Assembly: GCF_014652615.1 (NCBI RefSeq)
Contig: NZ_BMZD01000004.1
Span: forward strand, 186,001-250,000
Direction: 5' to 3'
DNA length: 64,000 nucleotides
DNA from: Novosphingobium arvoryzae
GTDB taxonomy: Bacteria > Pseudomonadota > Alphaproteobacteria > Sphingomonadales > Sphingomonadaceae
Positions 42,857 through 52,570 of this stretch are shown here, piece by piece; positions within the stretch are counted from its first letter, which is position 1, and every line of letters begins with the position of its first letter. A program made the translations under genes and the position numbers. Below the pieces are notes generated by a model. The model did no database searches. It was not told where the DNA came from and saw only the letters and a program-made list of their open reading frames with translations.

Positions 42857-43663
42857 TCAGTCGTCCAGTGCCGCCAGTGCTTCATAGGCCAGCACGGCCC
42901 CGGCGACCGCGGCATTCAGGCTGTCGGCGCGGCCCTTCATCGGCATCGTGACCCGCAGGTCGCAGGCCATTTCGTAGTCTTCGGGCAGGCCGCGCGATTC
43001 GTTGCCGACCATCAGGAAGCACGGCGCGGCATAGGGCGCGCCGCGATAGGGCTGGGCATCGCGCAGGCTGGCAGCGACGAGCTGGCCCGCGCCGCTGCGC
43101 AGCCAGGGCAGGAATTCGTCCCAGCGGGACTGTGCGAGTTGCTGGGTAAAAATCGCCCCCATGCTGGCGCGCACGGCCTCGACCGAGAAGGGATCGGCGC
43201 AGTCATCGATCAGGATCAGCCCGCCTGCACCAACAGCGTCGCCCGTGCGCAGCATCGTGCCGAGGTTGCCCGGATCGCGCAGCGCCTGTGCCACCAGCCA
43301 GATTTTCGCGGAGGACCGGTCCAGTGCGGTCAGGTTCGTGTCGAATTCGGCAAACACCCCGGCCACGGCCTGCGGGTTATCCTTGCCCGTGACCTTGGCG
43401 AGGATATCCTCGTCCATTTCCAGCACTTCGCCGCCCGCCGCCAGGACGTCGGCCTCCAGCGCGGTCAGCAGCGGATGTGCTTCCCGGCCGGTGGCCATGA
43501 CCAGGATTTCCGGCAGCTTGCCGCATTCGCGCGCATCGGCCAGCAGCCGCAGCCCTTCGGCCAGAAACTGTCCGGCGGCCTTGCGGTGCTTCTTTTCGCG
43601 CAGTCCCCGCAGGTGCTTGACCGCAGGGTTGGAAAAGCCGGTGATCGTGCGGCGGCGGGTCAA
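42857..43663 (-). CDS. TrmH/SpoU-family RNA 2'-O-methyltransferase
   Basis: A 268-residue SPOUT methyltransferase. N-terminal substrate-binding part NPAVKHLRGLREKKHRKAAGQFLAEGLRLLADA. Catalytic motifs: DPGNLGTMLRTGDAVGAGGLILID (motif 1), CFLMVGNESRGLPEDYEMACD (motif 2), and SLNAAVAGAVLAYEALA (motif 3). It methylates a ribose in rRNA or tRNA with SAM; the exact nucleotide is not predictable. It starts three bases after the HPr stop, so it is probably the last gene of the PTS transcript. Confidence 0.92.
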   Translation of the reverse strand: MTRRRTITGFSNPAVKHLRGLREKKHRKAAGQFLAEGLRLLADARECGKLPEILVMATGREAHPLLTALEADVLAAGGEVLEMDEDILAKVTGKDNPQAVAGVFAEFDTNLTALDRSSAKIWLVAQALRDPGNLGTMLRTGDAVGAGGLILIDDCADPFSVEAVRASMGAIFTQQLAQSRWDEFLPWLRSGAGQLVAASLRDAQPYRGAPYAAPCFLMVGNESRGLPEDYEMACDLRVTMPMKGRADSLNAAVAGAVLAYEALAALDD

Positions 43664-43666
43664 GCC

Positions 43667-43945
43667 TCAGTCCTCGCCGAAGCCGTCCTTGACAAGCCCC
43701 ACCAGCTTGGTCAGCGCCATGTCGGCACCGTCGCCGGCCACGATGATGTCGATCGTGTCGCCCTTGGCCGCGCCAAGCATCATCAATCCCAGGATGGAGC
43801 CGCCCGCGGCGTCATTGCCGTCCTTGGCCACCCGGACGGTCAGCCCGTCGGGCAACTTGGCCACGGCATTGACGAACTTGGCACTGGCGCGGGCGTGGAG
43901 CCCGCGATTGTTCACGATCTCAACGCTTTCGCGTGCCTCTGTCAT
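43667..43945 (-). CDS. ptsH: HPr phosphocarrier protein
   Basis: A 92-residue HPr. H17 in NRGLHARASAKFV is the EI-dependent phosphorylation site. S50 in AAGGSILGLMMLGAAKGD is the HPrK-dependent regulatory serine. No sugar-specific permease genes lie nearby, so it serves a regulatory PTS here. It follows the EIIA gene by 24 bases in the ChvI-ChvG-HprK-RapZ-EIIA-HPr order common in alphaproteobacteria. Confidence 0.96.
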   Translation of the reverse strand: MTEARESVEIVNNRGLHARASAKFVNAVAKLPDGLTVRVAKDGNDAAGGSILGLMMLGAAKGDTIDIIVAGDGADMALTKLVGLVKDGFGED

Positions 43946-43969
43946 TCCCCCTCACCCCCCCAACGGTAT

Positions 43970-44374
43970 TTACGCGTCCTGTCCGAGGAACTCCGACGCG
44001 ATCGTAATGTAGTTGCGGCCTGCATCGCGCGCAGCGGCGGAAGCAGCCTTGATGTCCATGCATCCGCGTGCCTTGGCGAGGCGGATCAGCATCGGCAGGT
44101 TGATCCCCGCGATCACTTCCACCTTGCCCGCCTGCATCAGCGAAATGGCCAGATTGGACGGGGTGCCGCCGAACAGGTCGGTCAGGATGATCACGCCCTG
44201 GCCGCTGTCGACCGCCTGGATCGCATCGGCGATGTCGCGCCGGCGCACTTCCACGTCGTCATTGGGACCGATGCAGATCGTCGCCACGGCATCTTGCCGG
44301 CCCACGACGTGCTGCATGGCATGCACGAACTCATCGGCCAGACGGCCGTGCGTGACAAGGATCATGCCGATCAT
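43970..44374 (-). CDS. PTS EIIA component, mannose family
   Basis: A 134-residue EIIA-Man domain. H9 in ILVTHGRLADEFVHAM is the phosphorylation site. VIILTDLFGGTPSNLAISLM and VEVIAGINLPMLIRLAKAR complete the signature. There is no IIB/IIC/IID permease, so it acts as a regulatory phosphate acceptor, with HPr and HPr kinase beside it. It lies between rapZ (82-base gap) and HPr. Confidence 0.95.
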   Translation of the reverse strand: MIGMILVTHGRLADEFVHAMQHVVGRQDAVATICIGPNDDVEVRRRDIADAIQAVDSGQGVIILTDLFGGTPSNLAISLMQAGKVEVIAGINLPMLIRLAKARGCMDIKAASAAARDAGRNYITIASEFLGQDA

Positions 44375-44456
44375 GCTGAACTGACGCTCCGCTGTTGCAA
44401 CCCGCCGATTCGGCCCGGAATTTGGCCGTCCCGAATGACGCTGAACCTGCCGCCGG

Positions 44457-45410
44457 TCAACGCTTTAGTGCCTCTGCCTGCCGCAGATTTCCGGATGGAT
44501 CCTCCACCAGATCGGCCGCGCGGGCAGACAGGTTGCGATGCAGGACGCTGGGTGAATACCCGGCATCGCGCAAGGCCGCGGCCATCTGTTCGGCGGTAAA
44601 GACGGAGCGATGGCGTCCCCCGGTGCAGCCAAAGGCGATGTTGACGTAAGCTTTGCCCTGCGCCTGGTAGCGCGGCAGCAGTTGCAGGATCAGATCGCGA
44701 ATGCGGCCGAAGGCTTCATCGAACGCGGGATCCTTGCGGATGAAATCGCCCACCGGCGCGTCCCGTCCGGTCTGGGGTCGCAGTTCCGGGTCCCAATGCG
44801 GATTGTGCAGGAAGCGCATGTCGAACACCAGATCGGCGACTGGCGGCATCCCGCGCGAAAAGCCGAAACTGGTGATGCTGACCGTCGTCCCCATCGGCGC
44901 ATCGCGGCCAAACCGTTCGCGGATGGCCTGTTGCAGGTCGTTGCTGGTAAAGTCGGTGGTGGAAATCACCATGTCCGCCCAGCGCCGCAGCGGCTCCATC
45001 GTCTCGCGCTCTGCCGCGATGCCGGAAGCGGCCGGAAGATCCTGCGCAAGCGGATGACGGCGGCGGGTTTCGTTGTAGCGGCGCTCCAGTTCCTGCCCGG
45101 CGCAATCCAGAAACAGGGTGGTCAGTTCCAGGTCTTCGCGCCCGACCAGTCTCTTCACGCGTTCAATCACCTTGTTGGGATCGAACCCGCGCGTGCGCGA
45201 ATCAAACCCGATCGCCAGTGGTGGCCGCAAGTCCGGCGCGGGCGCATCGGGGCTGTCGATCAGGCGGTCAAGCAGGCGGATCGGAAAGTTGTCGATCGTT
45301 TCCCAGCCGAGATCTTCCAGCACTTTCAGGGCGGTGGTCTTGCCCGCGCCAAGCAGGCCGGTGACCAGCAGCACACGCTGGCGGGTGAGGGTTGGGGAGG
45401 AATCGGGCAT
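44457..45410 (-). CDS. rapZ: RNase adapter protein RapZ
   Basis: A 317-residue protein. The N-terminal P-loop is GLLGAGKTT (residues 18-26), with Leu-Leu where GxSGAGKS is usual, then LKVLEDLGWETIDNFPIRLLDRLI. The C-terminal domain contains VSITSFGFSRGMPPVADLVFDMRFLHNPHWDPELRPQTGRD and IAFGCTGGRHRSVFTAEQMAAAL. In E. coli RapZ targets the sRNA GlmZ to RNase E and so tunes GlcN-6-P synthesis. In alphaproteobacteria it sits with HPr kinase and the PTS proteins, as here. Confidence 0.95.
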   Translation of the reverse strand: MPDSSPTLTRQRVLLVTGLLGAGKTTALKVLEDLGWETIDNFPIRLLDRLIDSPDAPAPDLRPPLAIGFDSRTRGFDPNKVIERVKRLVGREDLELTTLFLDCAGQELERRYNETRRRHPLAQDLPAASGIAAERETMEPLRRWADMVISTTDFTSNDLQQAIRERFGRDAPMGTTVSITSFGFSRGMPPVADLVFDMRFLHNPHWDPELRPQTGRDAPVGDFIRKDPAFDEAFGRIRDLILQLLPRYQAQGKAYVNIAFGCTGGRHRSVFTAEQMAAALRDAGYSPSVLHRNLSARAADLVEDPSGNLRQAEALKR

Positions 45411-45462
45411 CGCGCTGCTTATGTGGGCAGGTGCAGCGCGAAAGGGAAGGGGAAACGCGGGT

Positions 45463-45888
45463 TCAGTCCGCGATCAGTCCATGGCGGTCCAGCGCCAGTT
45501 CGGCCCGCAGGGCCAGCACCGGGCTGTCGGGCCAGAGCCGCACGAGCGGCAGTGCCACACCAGCGCGCTCGGCCTGTTCGGCCTGCTCGACAAAGCGCGG
45601 GGCATCGGGATCGAGCGTCAGCACCAGCGCCACGGGCCTGTCATGCACCGTCGGGAACGGCAGCAGCCCCACATTGCGCACCTCGATCAGCCCGGCCGTG
45701 TGCGGGGGCGGGCTGGCGATCAGCTGTCCGGCACGGTGGATCAGCGTCACGCCGTCGTCACCCACCAGCTGCGCGCCGCGATCGATCAGGGCCAGCGCCA
45801 GGCTGGACTTGCCGCTGCCCGGTGGCCCCTCGATCAGCACGGCGCGGCCCTGAATGGCGATGCAGTTGGCCTGGTGCAGCTGGCTCAT
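45463..45888 (-). CDS. hprK: HPr kinase/phosphorylase, short alphaproteobacterial form
   Basis: A 141-residue protein that keeps only the C-terminal kinase domain of HprK. The P-loop is GPPGSGKSSLA (21-31), with LVGDDGVTL after it, and the HPrK family segment GLIEVRNVGLLPFP near residue 66. The N-terminal domain of Firmicutes HprK is missing, which is normal in alphaproteobacteria. It phosphorylates HPr at Ser. The start overlaps the ChvG stop (ATGA), tying sensor and PTS output. Confidence 0.93.
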   Translation of the reverse strand: MSQLHQANCIAIQGRAVLIEGPPGSGKSSLALALIDRGAQLVGDDGVTLIHRAGQLIASPPPHTAGLIEVRNVGLLPFPTVHDRPVALVLTLDPDAPRFVEQAEQAERAGVALPLVRLWPDSPVLALRAELALDRHGLIAD

Positions 45889-47477
45889 TCCTCGTCCTCC
45901 TCGTCCAGCGAGGGCAGGTTTAGCGCGAGGCGGGCGCCGCCTAGCCCGTCAGTGCGGTCAGTGGCGATCAGCGTGCCGTCATGCGCTTCGGCAATCGTCC
46001 GGGCAATTGCCAGGCCCAGGCCGGAATGACTGCCGAAATCCTCGCCCGACGGGCGCAGCGAGTGAAACCGTTCGAACACCTTTTCGCGCGCGTCGGGCGG
46101 AATGCCGGGGCCTTCATCGGACACGGCCAGTTCGACCCGGTCGTACAGGTGCTCCACCGTCACATCGACATGTCCCCCCGGTGGCGAAAACGACACCGCA
46201 TTGTCGAGCAGGTTTTCCAGTACCCGCACCAGCCGTGCGGGATCGCCCGGAACGTCCCACGGGCCGGTATCAACCGGGGTGACCGTGACCCGGCAGGTGC
46301 CGTTACCGCCGCGCTCCATCCGGGCCCGCACCAGTCCCTCGGCCAATGCCAGCAGATCCACCGGCACGAACTGGGTGCGGCTCAGTTCCGCGTCGATCCG
46401 GCTGGCTTCGGCAATCTCGGTCACCAGCCGGTCGATCCGGCGCACATCGTGCGCGGCAATCGCGGTCAGCTCGCGGCGCAGCTGCGCATCATCGACCTTC
46501 TCCAGCGTTTCCAGCGCGCTGCGCAGGCTGGCCAACGGGTTCTTGATCTCGTGGGCAACATCGGCGGCGAAGGCTTCCACCCCGTCGATCCGGCGGCGCA
46601 ATGCGGTGGTCATGTCGGAAATCGCGCGGGCGAGCAGGCCGATCTCGTCGCGCCGTTCGGGCAGGCGCGGCACCACAACCTCGCGCTCGCGGCCCAATCG
46701 CACGCGTACGGCTGCGCGGACCAGCGTGCGCAGCGGCTGGACAATGGTCCGCGCCAGGAACAGCGACAACTGGATCGAGATGATCAGTGTCACCGCCAGC
46801 ACGATGACCAGCGTCTGGCGGGCATCGCGGACCGACTGGGTGATATCGGTGGCGTTGCGGGTCGCCAGCAGCACTTCGCCGCGCGCACCGACCGTGGCGG
46901 CCGCATTGATCACGGGGGTTTCATCCGGCGCGGCGCGCTGGACCACGATGGTCTGGCCGGTTGCGACTGCTTGCAGGACTTCCGGCCAGGCGTCGGCGCG
47001 CTCTGCCGGCGGGTCGCGATAGGGTTCGAGCGGTGGCGTGCCGAGCAGGTAGTTCATCCCCGCATCGATCATCCGCGCGGCATGCTGGTACCAATCTTCC
47101 TGCGTGGGATCGACGAACGTGAAAGTCGGCCCGGCCAGTTCGAAGCTGTCGATCAGCAGCTTGCCCTTGGAATTGTAGAGCCTCAGCCGGAGGGCCTGAT
47201 CGGTGCTGACCCGCTCGATCAGGGCGCGGCGACCGCCGATGGGCGTTTCGGCCAGGCCATCGGCAGTGATCTCCGCCTCGGTCCGGGCGAGCTGGAACCT
47301 CTCCGCCAGCAGCTGCTTGCGGTAACTGTCGAGGTAGAACAGGCTGCCCGCCATCAGCCCGAGCGCGATCACGTTCACCGCCAGGATGCGCGCGGTCAGC
47401 GATGTGCGCCGGGTCCAGAACAGCCGGACTGGTCCCGGCTCGCGCGGCAACCGTTCAGGCGACGTCCGTTCAGCCAT
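45885..47477 (-). CDS. chvG: ChvG/ExoS-type sensor histidine kinase
   Basis: A 530-residue membrane kinase. TM1 is about residues 27-50, a periplasmic sensor of about 170 residues follows, TM2 is about 222-243, then a HAMP region, the H-box [18 protein letters not shown] (H309), N-box [12 protein letters not shown]1 SDEGPGIP, and G2 [13 protein letters not shown]. ChvG senses acid/envelope conditions and phosphorylates ChvI. The gene order and the neighbouring PTS genes support the name. It starts 8 bases before the end of chvI. The C-terminus is acidic (LDEEDEE). Confidence 0.93.
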   Translation of the reverse strand: MAERTSPERLPREPGPVRLFWTRRTSLTARILAVNVIALGLMAGSLFYLDSYRKQLLAERFQLARTEAEITADGLAETPIGGRRALIERVSTDQALRLRLYNSKGKLLIDSFELAGPTFTFVDPTQEDWYQHAARMIDAGMNYLLGTPPLEPYRDPPAERADAWPEVLQAVATGQTIVVQRAAPDETPVINAAATVGARGEVLLATRNATDITQSVRDARQTLVIVLAVTLIISIQLSLFLARTIVQPLRTLVRAAVRVRLGREREVVVPRLPERRDEIGLLARAISDMTTALRRRIDGVEAFAADVAHEIKNPLASLRSALETLEKVDDAQLRRELTAIAAHDVRRIDRLVTEIAEASRIDAELSRTQFVPVDLLALAEGLVRARMERGGNGTCRVTVTPVDTGPWDVPGDPARLVRVLENLLDNAVSFSPPGGHVDVTVEHLYDRVELAVSDEGPGIPPDAREKVFERFHSLRPSGEDFGSHSGLGLAIARTIAEAHDGTLIATDRTDGLGGARLALNLPSLDEEDEE

Positions 47478-48246
47478 CGGCGAAGGAATAGCCCGCGCCG
47501 TAAAGCGTCTCGATCGCGCCGAAGTCCGGATCGGCTGCGCGGAACTTACGGCGCAGGCGCTTGATGTGGCTGTCGATCGTGCGGTCGTCCACGAAGACGT
47601 CGTCGTTGTAGGCCGCATCCATCAACTGGTTGCGAGTCTTGATCACGCCGGGCCGCAGTGCCAGCGTTTCAAGGATCAGGAATTCGGTAACGGTCAGCGA
47701 CACCGGCTTGCCATCCCAGGTCACCGCATGGCGCGCCGGGTCCATCAGCAGGCGGCCACGCCGGATCGCGTCCGGCTGACTGTCATGCGGCGGGGCTTCC
47801 ACCTCGCTTCGGACCAGTTCGCTGCGTCGAAGGATCGCGCGGATCCGGGCGATCAGCAGGCGCTGGCTGAACGGCTTGGTGATATAATCGTCCGCACCCA
47901 GCGCGAGGCCCAGCGCCTCGTCCGGCTCTTCGTCCTTGCTGGTCAGGAAGATCACCGGCAGCGCGGATTTCTCGCGCAGCTTCTGCAGCAGTGCCAGTCC
48001 GTCCATGCGCGGCATCTTGATATCGCAGACGGCGAGGTCCGGCGGATTCTCCAGCAGTGCCTTCAGCGCGGTCGCCCCGTCGGAATAGACCCGCGTGGCG
48101 AACCCTTCGGCCTGGAGCCCGATCGACACCGTGGTCAGGATGTTGCGATCGTCGTCGACCAGCGCAATCGTCTGACGCGCGTCGGGCGCGGGCGCGGCGG
48201 CATCGGTCGGGGCAGGGGAGGCGGCGGCATCGACCATTGCGAACAT
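47470..48246 (-). CDS. chvI: ChvI-type response regulator (OmpR/PhoB family)
   Basis: A 258-residue protein. The receiver has an acidic pocket at D31-D33 (ALVDDDRN), phosphoacceptor D75 in [10 protein letters not shown], and LTSK and [10 protein letters not shown] motifs. A winged-helix DNA-binding domain follows ([56 protein letters not shown]). It is phosphorylated by ChvG. A Pro/Ala-rich N-terminal tail precedes the receiver. I chose ATG 48246 (MFAMVDAA); ATG 48237 is an alternative. It is divergent from pckA, sharing a regulatory space of about 210 bases. Confidence 0.92.
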   Translation of the reverse strand: MFAMVDAAASPAPTDAAAPAPDARQTIALVDDDRNILTTVSIGLQAEGFATRVYSDGATALKALLENPPDLAVCDIKMPRMDGLALLQKLREKSALPVIFLTSKDEEPDEALGLALGADDYITKPFSQRLLIARIRAILRRSELVRSEVEAPPHDSQPDAIRRGRLLMDPARHAVTWDGKPVSLTVTEFLILETLALRPGVIKTRNQLMDAAYNDDVFVDDRTIDSHIKRLRRKFRAADPDFGAIETLYGAGYSFADG

Positions 48247-48367
48247 TCGGCAGGATGTGAAGCGGGGCCAAAGGGTTAGCCGCTTGACGCGGTGCTGGCA
48301 ATCGCCGCGACGGGGCATTCCGTTAAGCAATTGATTAGCCGGATAATTGGCCATTTCTCGTGCCAAT

Positions 48368-48396
48368 TTGACGGAATCGCCGCAACCGACTATGCG
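48368..48396 (+). promoter_or_regulatory. Predicted promoter of pckA
   Basis: TTGACG (48368-48373), a 17-base spacer, TATGCG (48391-48396). The expected transcription start is near 48403, about 55 bases before the chosen ATG. It agrees in spacing with the rplO and rpsM promoters. Confidence 0.5.
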
Positions 48397-48410
48397 CCCA
48401 ACGACTCCTC

Positions 48411-48424
48411 TGCATACCTATGCA
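48411..48424. promoter_or_regulatory. Operator-like palindrome between the pckA promoter and gene
   Basis: TGCATA-CC-TATGCA, two perfect 6-base half-sites separated by 2 bases. It lies just downstream of the predicted transcription start, a usual place for a repressor site. The binding protein is unknown. Confidence 0.45.
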
Positions 48425-48457
48425 CAGGACCGGGCGCGCGCGGGGTGTGCCCGACCC

Positions 48458-50077
48458 ATGATTACGGAGATGACCTTGTCCGGTTCGCTTTCCTTCCCGC
48501 TTGAAAATCAGGGCATTACCACCAGCGCCACGATCTTTGCCAACCTGGGCACCGCGCCGCTGGTCGAACACGCGGTTCGCAACGGCGAGGGCGTGCTCTC
48601 GAAGGATGGCCCGCTGGTGGTCGAAACCGGCAAGCACACGGGGCGCAGCGCCAAGGACAAGTTCATCGTTCGTGATGGCGTCACCGAAAACACCGTGTGG
48701 TGGGGCAAGACCAATGTTTCGATGACTCCGGAACAGTTTGCCGCACTCAAGGCCGATTTCATGGCAGCGCTGGCTGAAAAGCAGACGCTCTACGTGGCCG
48801 ATCTGTTCGGCGGTTCGCAGGTCGATCACCGCGTGAACGTGCGCGTCATCAACGAATTTGCGTGGCACAACCTGTTCATCCGCACGCTGTTGGTGCGCCC
48901 CGAAGCGGCTGATCTGGCCGAATTCGTGCCGGAATACACCATCATCGACCTGCCCAGCTTCCGGGCTGACCCGGCGCGTCACGGTTGCCGCACCGAAACC
49001 GTGATCGCGGTGAACTTCACCGAAAAGCTGATCCTGATCGGCGGCACGGCCTATGCGGGTGAAATGAAGAAGTCGGTGTTCGGCATCCTGAACTACCTGC
49101 TGCCGGCCAAGGGCGTGATGCCGATGCATTGCTCCGCCAATATCGGCGCGGACGGCAAGACGGCCGTGTTCTTCGGCCTGTCGGGCACTGGCAAGACCAC
49201 GCTGTCGGCCGATGCCAGCCGCACGCTGATCGGCGATGACGAACATGGCTGGTCGGACACCGCCGTGTTCAACTTCGAAGGCGGCTGCTATGCCAAGATG
49301 ATCCGCCTGTCGGCCGAAGCCGAACCGGAAATCTTCGCCACGACCAAGCGGTTCGGCACCGTGCTGGAAAACGTGGTGATCGATCCCGAAACCCGCGAAA
49401 TCGACCTGGATGACAACAGCCTGGCCGAAAACAGCCGTGGTTCCTATCCGATCGACTTCATCCCGAACGCGTCGGAAGATAACCTGGGCCCGGTTCCGGC
49501 CAACCTGATCTTCCTGACGGCCGATGCCTATGGCGTCCTGCCGCCGATCGCGCGGCTGACGCCGGATCAGGCGATGTACCACTTCCTGTCGGGCTACACC
49601 GCGCGCGTCGCGGGCACCGAAATCGGCGTGACCGAACCGGAAGCGACCTTCTCGACCTGCTTTGGCGCGCCGTTCATGCCGCGTCATCCGTCGGTCTATG
49701 GCAACCTGCTGAAGGAACGCATCGCCAAGGGCGGCGTGAAGTGCTGGCTGGTCAATACCGGCTGGTCGGGCGGCAAGGCCACGATGGAAGGCATCAAGCG
49801 CATGCCGATCAAGGCCACCCGTGCCCTGCTCAACGCCGCGCTCGACGGCAGCCTGAACGATGCGCAGTTCACCAAGGATCCGAACTTCGGCTTTGAAGTT
49901 CCGGTCGCGGTGGACGGTGTCGACAGCAAGCTGCTCGATCCGCGCGGTGCCTGGGCCGATCCGGCGGAATACGACAAGACCGCGCGCGATTTGGTGAACA
50001 AGTTCATCGAGAACTTCGCCCAGTTTGCCGATCACGTCGATGCCAGCGTGCTGGAAGCGGCCCCCAAGGCAGCCTGA
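48458..50077 (+). CDS. pckA: Phosphoenolpyruvate carboxykinase (ATP)
   Basis: A 539-residue enzyme. Motifs: [17 protein letters not shown], the substrate-binding region, the P-loop [13 protein letters not shown], the kinase-2-like LIGDDEHGW, and the [16 protein letters not shown] block. It converts oxaloacetate + ATP to PEP + CO2 + ADP, the gluconeogenic step. ATG 48458 is the first plausible start; ATG 48470 has GGAG directly abutting it and is a less likely alternative. In alphaproteobacteria pckA commonly lies next to chvI and is affected by it. A perfect hairpin follows. Confidence 0.97.
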   Translation: MITEMTLSGSLSFPLENQGITTSATIFANLGTAPLVEHAVRNGEGVLSKDGPLVVETGKHTGRSAKDKFIVRDGVTENTVWWGKTNVSMTPEQFAALKADFMAALAEKQTLYVADLFGGSQVDHRVNVRVINEFAWHNLFIRTLLVRPEAADLAEFVPEYTIIDLPSFRADPARHGCRTETVIAVNFTEKLILIGGTAYAGEMKKSVFGILNYLLPAKGVMPMHCSANIGADGKTAVFFGLSGTGKTTLSADASRTLIGDDEHGWSDTAVFNFEGGCYAKMIRLSAEAEPEIFATTKRFGTVLENVVIDPETREIDLDDNSLAENSRGSYPIDFIPNASEDNLGPVPANLIFLTADAYGVLPPIARLTPDQAMYHFLSGYTARVAGTEIGVTEPEATFSTCFGAPFMPRHPSVYGNLLKERIAKGGVKCWLVNTGWSGGKATMEGIKRMPIKATRALLNAALDGSLNDAQFTKDPNFGFEVPVAVDGVDSKLLDPRGAWADPAEYDKTARDLVNKFIENFAQFADHVDASVLEAAPKAA

Positions 50078-50100
50078 TCCAGCCAACCGGTTGAACAGCG

Positions 50101-50126
50101 ACAGCCCCGCCCAACGGCGGGGCTGT
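50101..50126 (+). terminator. Hairpin after pckA
   Basis: ACAGCCCCGCC (50101-50111) and GGCGGGGCTGT (50116-50126) form a perfect 11-bp stem with a CAAC loop. Only CTGCGTTTC follows, so it may be rho-assisted. Confidence 0.6.
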
Positions 50127-50211
50127 CTGCGTTTCGGGCGCGGGAATTTCCGTTTTCTCCTCAGGGTTTTGCGGGCATTGTTGCGGCTCCTTTGCAAATG
50201 GAGTCGCAATC

Positions 50212-50571
50212 ATGGGTTTGCTTGATGGAATTCTGGGCCAGATGGCCGGAAACGTGGATATCGCAGCAATCGCCGGGCAAGTCGGCATCGCGCCGGAACT
50301 GGCGGAAAAGGCTGTCGCTGCACTGGGCAAGGCGCATGCCGAACCGGGCGACACGGTGGAGGCCGCTGCGGCCAGCACCGGGCTGGACGCCGGGGTCCTG
50401 GGGCAGATCGCCCAGCAACTGGGCGGCGAAGGCGGGTTGGGCCAGCTCAGCGGCCTGCTCAAGGACAATCCGCAACTGGCGGGCATCGCCGGCATGCTGG
50501 ACCGCGATGGCGATGGCAATCCGATCAACGACGTGATGGGCATGGCCTCCAGCCTGTTCGGCAAGAAGTAA
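50212..50571 (+). CDS. YidB/DUF937-like small protein
   Basis: A 119-residue, Gly/Ala-rich, mostly helical protein. It begins MGLLDGILGQMAGNVDIAAIAGQVGI, has repeated LGQIAQQLGGEGGLGQLSGLL segments, and ends with an EF-hand-like loop DRDGDGNPINDVMGMASSLFG. The gene at 52628 shows the same ending (DIDGDGNALDDILNL), so the two are probably distant relatives. The function is unknown. The Asp-rich loop suggests Ca2+ binding but is not proof. Confidence 0.75.
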   Translation: MGLLDGILGQMAGNVDIAAIAGQVGIAPELAEKAVAALGKAHAEPGDTVEAAAASTGLDAGVLGQIAQQLGGEGGLGQLSGLLKDNPQLAGIAGMLDRDGDGNPINDVMGMASSLFGKK

Positions 50572-50592
50572 CCGGTTCTGCCAGAATCGGAC

Positions 50593-50622
50593 GGGCGCGG
50601 CCTCCGACTGGAAGCCGCGCCC
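50593..50622. terminator. Bidirectional hairpin between convergent genes
   Basis: GGGCGCGGC (50593-50601) pairs with GCCGCGCCC (50614-50622), with an inner TCC/GGA extension and a 4-base loop. It lies between the YidB-like gene and the convergent DUF885 gene; T runs are short on both sides. Confidence 0.5.
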
Positions 50623-50638
50623 GCCTTCGTTCCAGCGA

Positions 50639-52477
50639 TCAGCCGCGTGGCGTGGCGGCGATGTATCGGTCCACGTTGATCGCCAGCACATCCAGCGGAA
50701 CGTTCCCGCCGGTGATCACCGCATCGTTGAAATCGCGCAGGTCATAGGCGCTGCCCAATGCCTTTTGCGCGCGGGTGCGCTGGGCCAGGATTTCACCGTG
50801 GCCCATCTTGTAGCCGCAGGCCTGACCCGGCCAGCTGCAATAGCGGTCCACTTCCGGTGCGACATCGGCCAGGCTGGAGCCGTTGGTGGTAGCGAACCAT
50901 TGCACCGCCTGTTCGCGGGTCCAGCGTTTGGCATGGAGGCCGGTATCGACCACCATCCGGCAGGCGCGAAAGGCGATGGATTGCAGGTAGCCCAGCTGTC
51001 CGACCGGATCGTCGGCATAGATGCCCAGTTCGTCCCCCAGCGTTTCGGAATAGAGCGCCCACCCTTCGGAATAGGCATTGAATGCCAACAGGGTGCGGAT
51101 CAGCGGCAGGCGGTTGGCATATTCGCCCTGCCAGACGTGGCCGGGAATGCCCTCGTGGAACGCCAGCGTCGGCAGGCTGAAACGGCTGTGGCGGCCAGTG
51201 TCGCCCAGGTTCAGCCAGATCTTGCCGGGGATCGTCCCGTCGATCGAACCCGCCCCGCCATAGGCACCCGGCGCACCCGCTTCTTCGGCCGGGGGCAGGC
51301 GGCGGATTTCGAGGTTGCCCTTCACCAGCGTGTGAAACGCTTGCGGCAGCTTGGTGCGCATGGCCGCGATCTTGTCCTGCATCAGCGCAATGATTTCGGC
51401 GCGGCCCTTGTCATCGTTGCTGAAGGCAAAGCGCGGATCGTTGCCCAGTGCGGTCATGCGTTCGCCCACGGTGCCGCTGGTATAGCCAAGGCCGCGCAGG
51501 ATCGGATCCATCCGGCCTTGCAGTTCGGCCAGTTGCTCCAGCCCCATGCGGTGCACTTCATCGGGCGTATGGCGGGTCGTGGTGCTGGCGCGCAGACCCC
51601 AGGCGTACCATTCGTCCCCGCGCGGGCGCGCCCATAGACCGGCGGCGTCACTGGCGCGGGCGCGCTGGGCCTTGAGTTCGGCCAGCTGCCGTTCCAGCGC
51701 GGCGGCGACCGGGCCGGTTGCGATGGATTTCGCGCGGCGCTCCCACTCACCGGGGATAGTGGCGGTACGGCGCACCAGCGATTGCACGATGTCACCCCCG
51801 GCGCGGGCATCGGCCAGGGTGTGCTCCATCTGCCGGATCGCCTTGTCGAGCAGGAACGACGGCGCGATCGCACCGATCCGCCCGGCGCTGGCCAGCCGTT
51901 CCAGCTCTCCATCCAGTTGGCTGGGCATTGCGGCCAGACGCGCCAGATAGGCTTCCGCATCGGCAGCATCGCGGACCGGGTGATCCCCGTCGAGAAAACG
52001 CGGCGTATCGAGATAGGCGCCGACATTCTGGATCACGACATAGGGCGTGTTGCGCCAGCCGCCGACCGCGACATCGCCATAGGGCAGGGCAAAGCCATCC
52101 AGTGCCACGCCGAATGCGCTCTTGACCACGGCCAGGCTGGTGCGCGTGGCGTGATCCAGCGCGGAAGGATCGATGCCTTGCACTTGCGCCAGCCCCTTGC
52201 GCAGCAGCGCGACGATGGCGCTTTGCCCGGAGGGTGAGCGGTCTCCCAGCAGACTGCGCAGATCTGCGTGCGCACCGGTGTCGATCCCCAATGAAGTCGC
52301 CCCTTCCGGCGAGAGACGCAGCAGATCCCAGGCGAGCGTGTCGAGCAGGGCGGCGGCATCGGCCGGAGGCGGGGCAGCGGCCAGCCGAGCGCCTGCGCAC
52401 CCATGCAGTGCGAGCGCCGCCGAACCCGTTCCAATCAGCGAAAGCGCCTTGCGGCGCGTCAGGGAAATGCTTGTCAT
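50639..52477 (-). CDS. DUF885 family (M32-like) zinc peptidase-like lipoprotein
   Basis: A 612-residue protein. The N-terminus LTRRKALSLIGTGSAALALHGCAG combines a twin-arginine-type signal with a lipobox (LHGC), so it may be exported folded and lipid-anchored. The catalytic HEGIPGH motif (HExxH type) is in the second half, followed by EGWALYSETLGDELGIY, which supplies the third ligand in this family. DUF885 proteins resemble zinc carboxypeptidases; few are characterised. The start is ATG 52477. It is divergent from the DUF937 gene across 150 bases. Confidence 0.85.
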   Translation of the reverse strand: MTSISLTRRKALSLIGTGSAALALHGCAGARLAAAPPPADAAALLDTLAWDLLRLSPEGATSLGIDTGAHADLRSLLGDRSPSGQSAIVALLRKGLAQVQGIDPSALDHATRTSLAVVKSAFGVALDGFALPYGDVAVGGWRNTPYVVIQNVGAYLDTPRFLDGDHPVRDAADAEAYLARLAAMPSQLDGELERLASAGRIGAIAPSFLLDKAIRQMEHTLADARAGGDIVQSLVRRTATIPGEWERRAKSIATGPVAAALERQLAELKAQRARASDAAGLWARPRGDEWYAWGLRASTTTRHTPDEVHRMGLEQLAELQGRMDPILRGLGYTSGTVGERMTALGNDPRFAFSNDDKGRAEIIALMQDKIAAMRTKLPQAFHTLVKGNLEIRRLPPAEEAGAPGAYGGAGSIDGTIPGKIWLNLGDTGRHSRFSLPTLAFHEGIPGHVWQGEYANRLPLIRTLLAFNAYSEGWALYSETLGDELGIYADDPVGQLGYLQSIAFRACRMVVDTGLHAKRWTREQAVQWFATTNGSSLADVAPEVDRYCSWPGQACGYKMGHGEILAQRTRAQKALGSAYDLRDFNDAVITGGNVPLDVLAINVDRYIAATPRG

Positions 52478-52570
52478 GGCGGGGAAACTGCGTCGGTCGC
52501 GGGGCTGTGTCAAATTCGAACACGGTTAACACCGACCAAATAAGGGGCTGGCGCGCGATGGGAAAAGTAA

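Noticed and set aside
48335..50209. Long minus-strand open frame opposite pckA (624 codons)
   Set aside because: Antisense shadow in high-GC DNA; the plus-strand product is unmistakably PEP carboxykinase.
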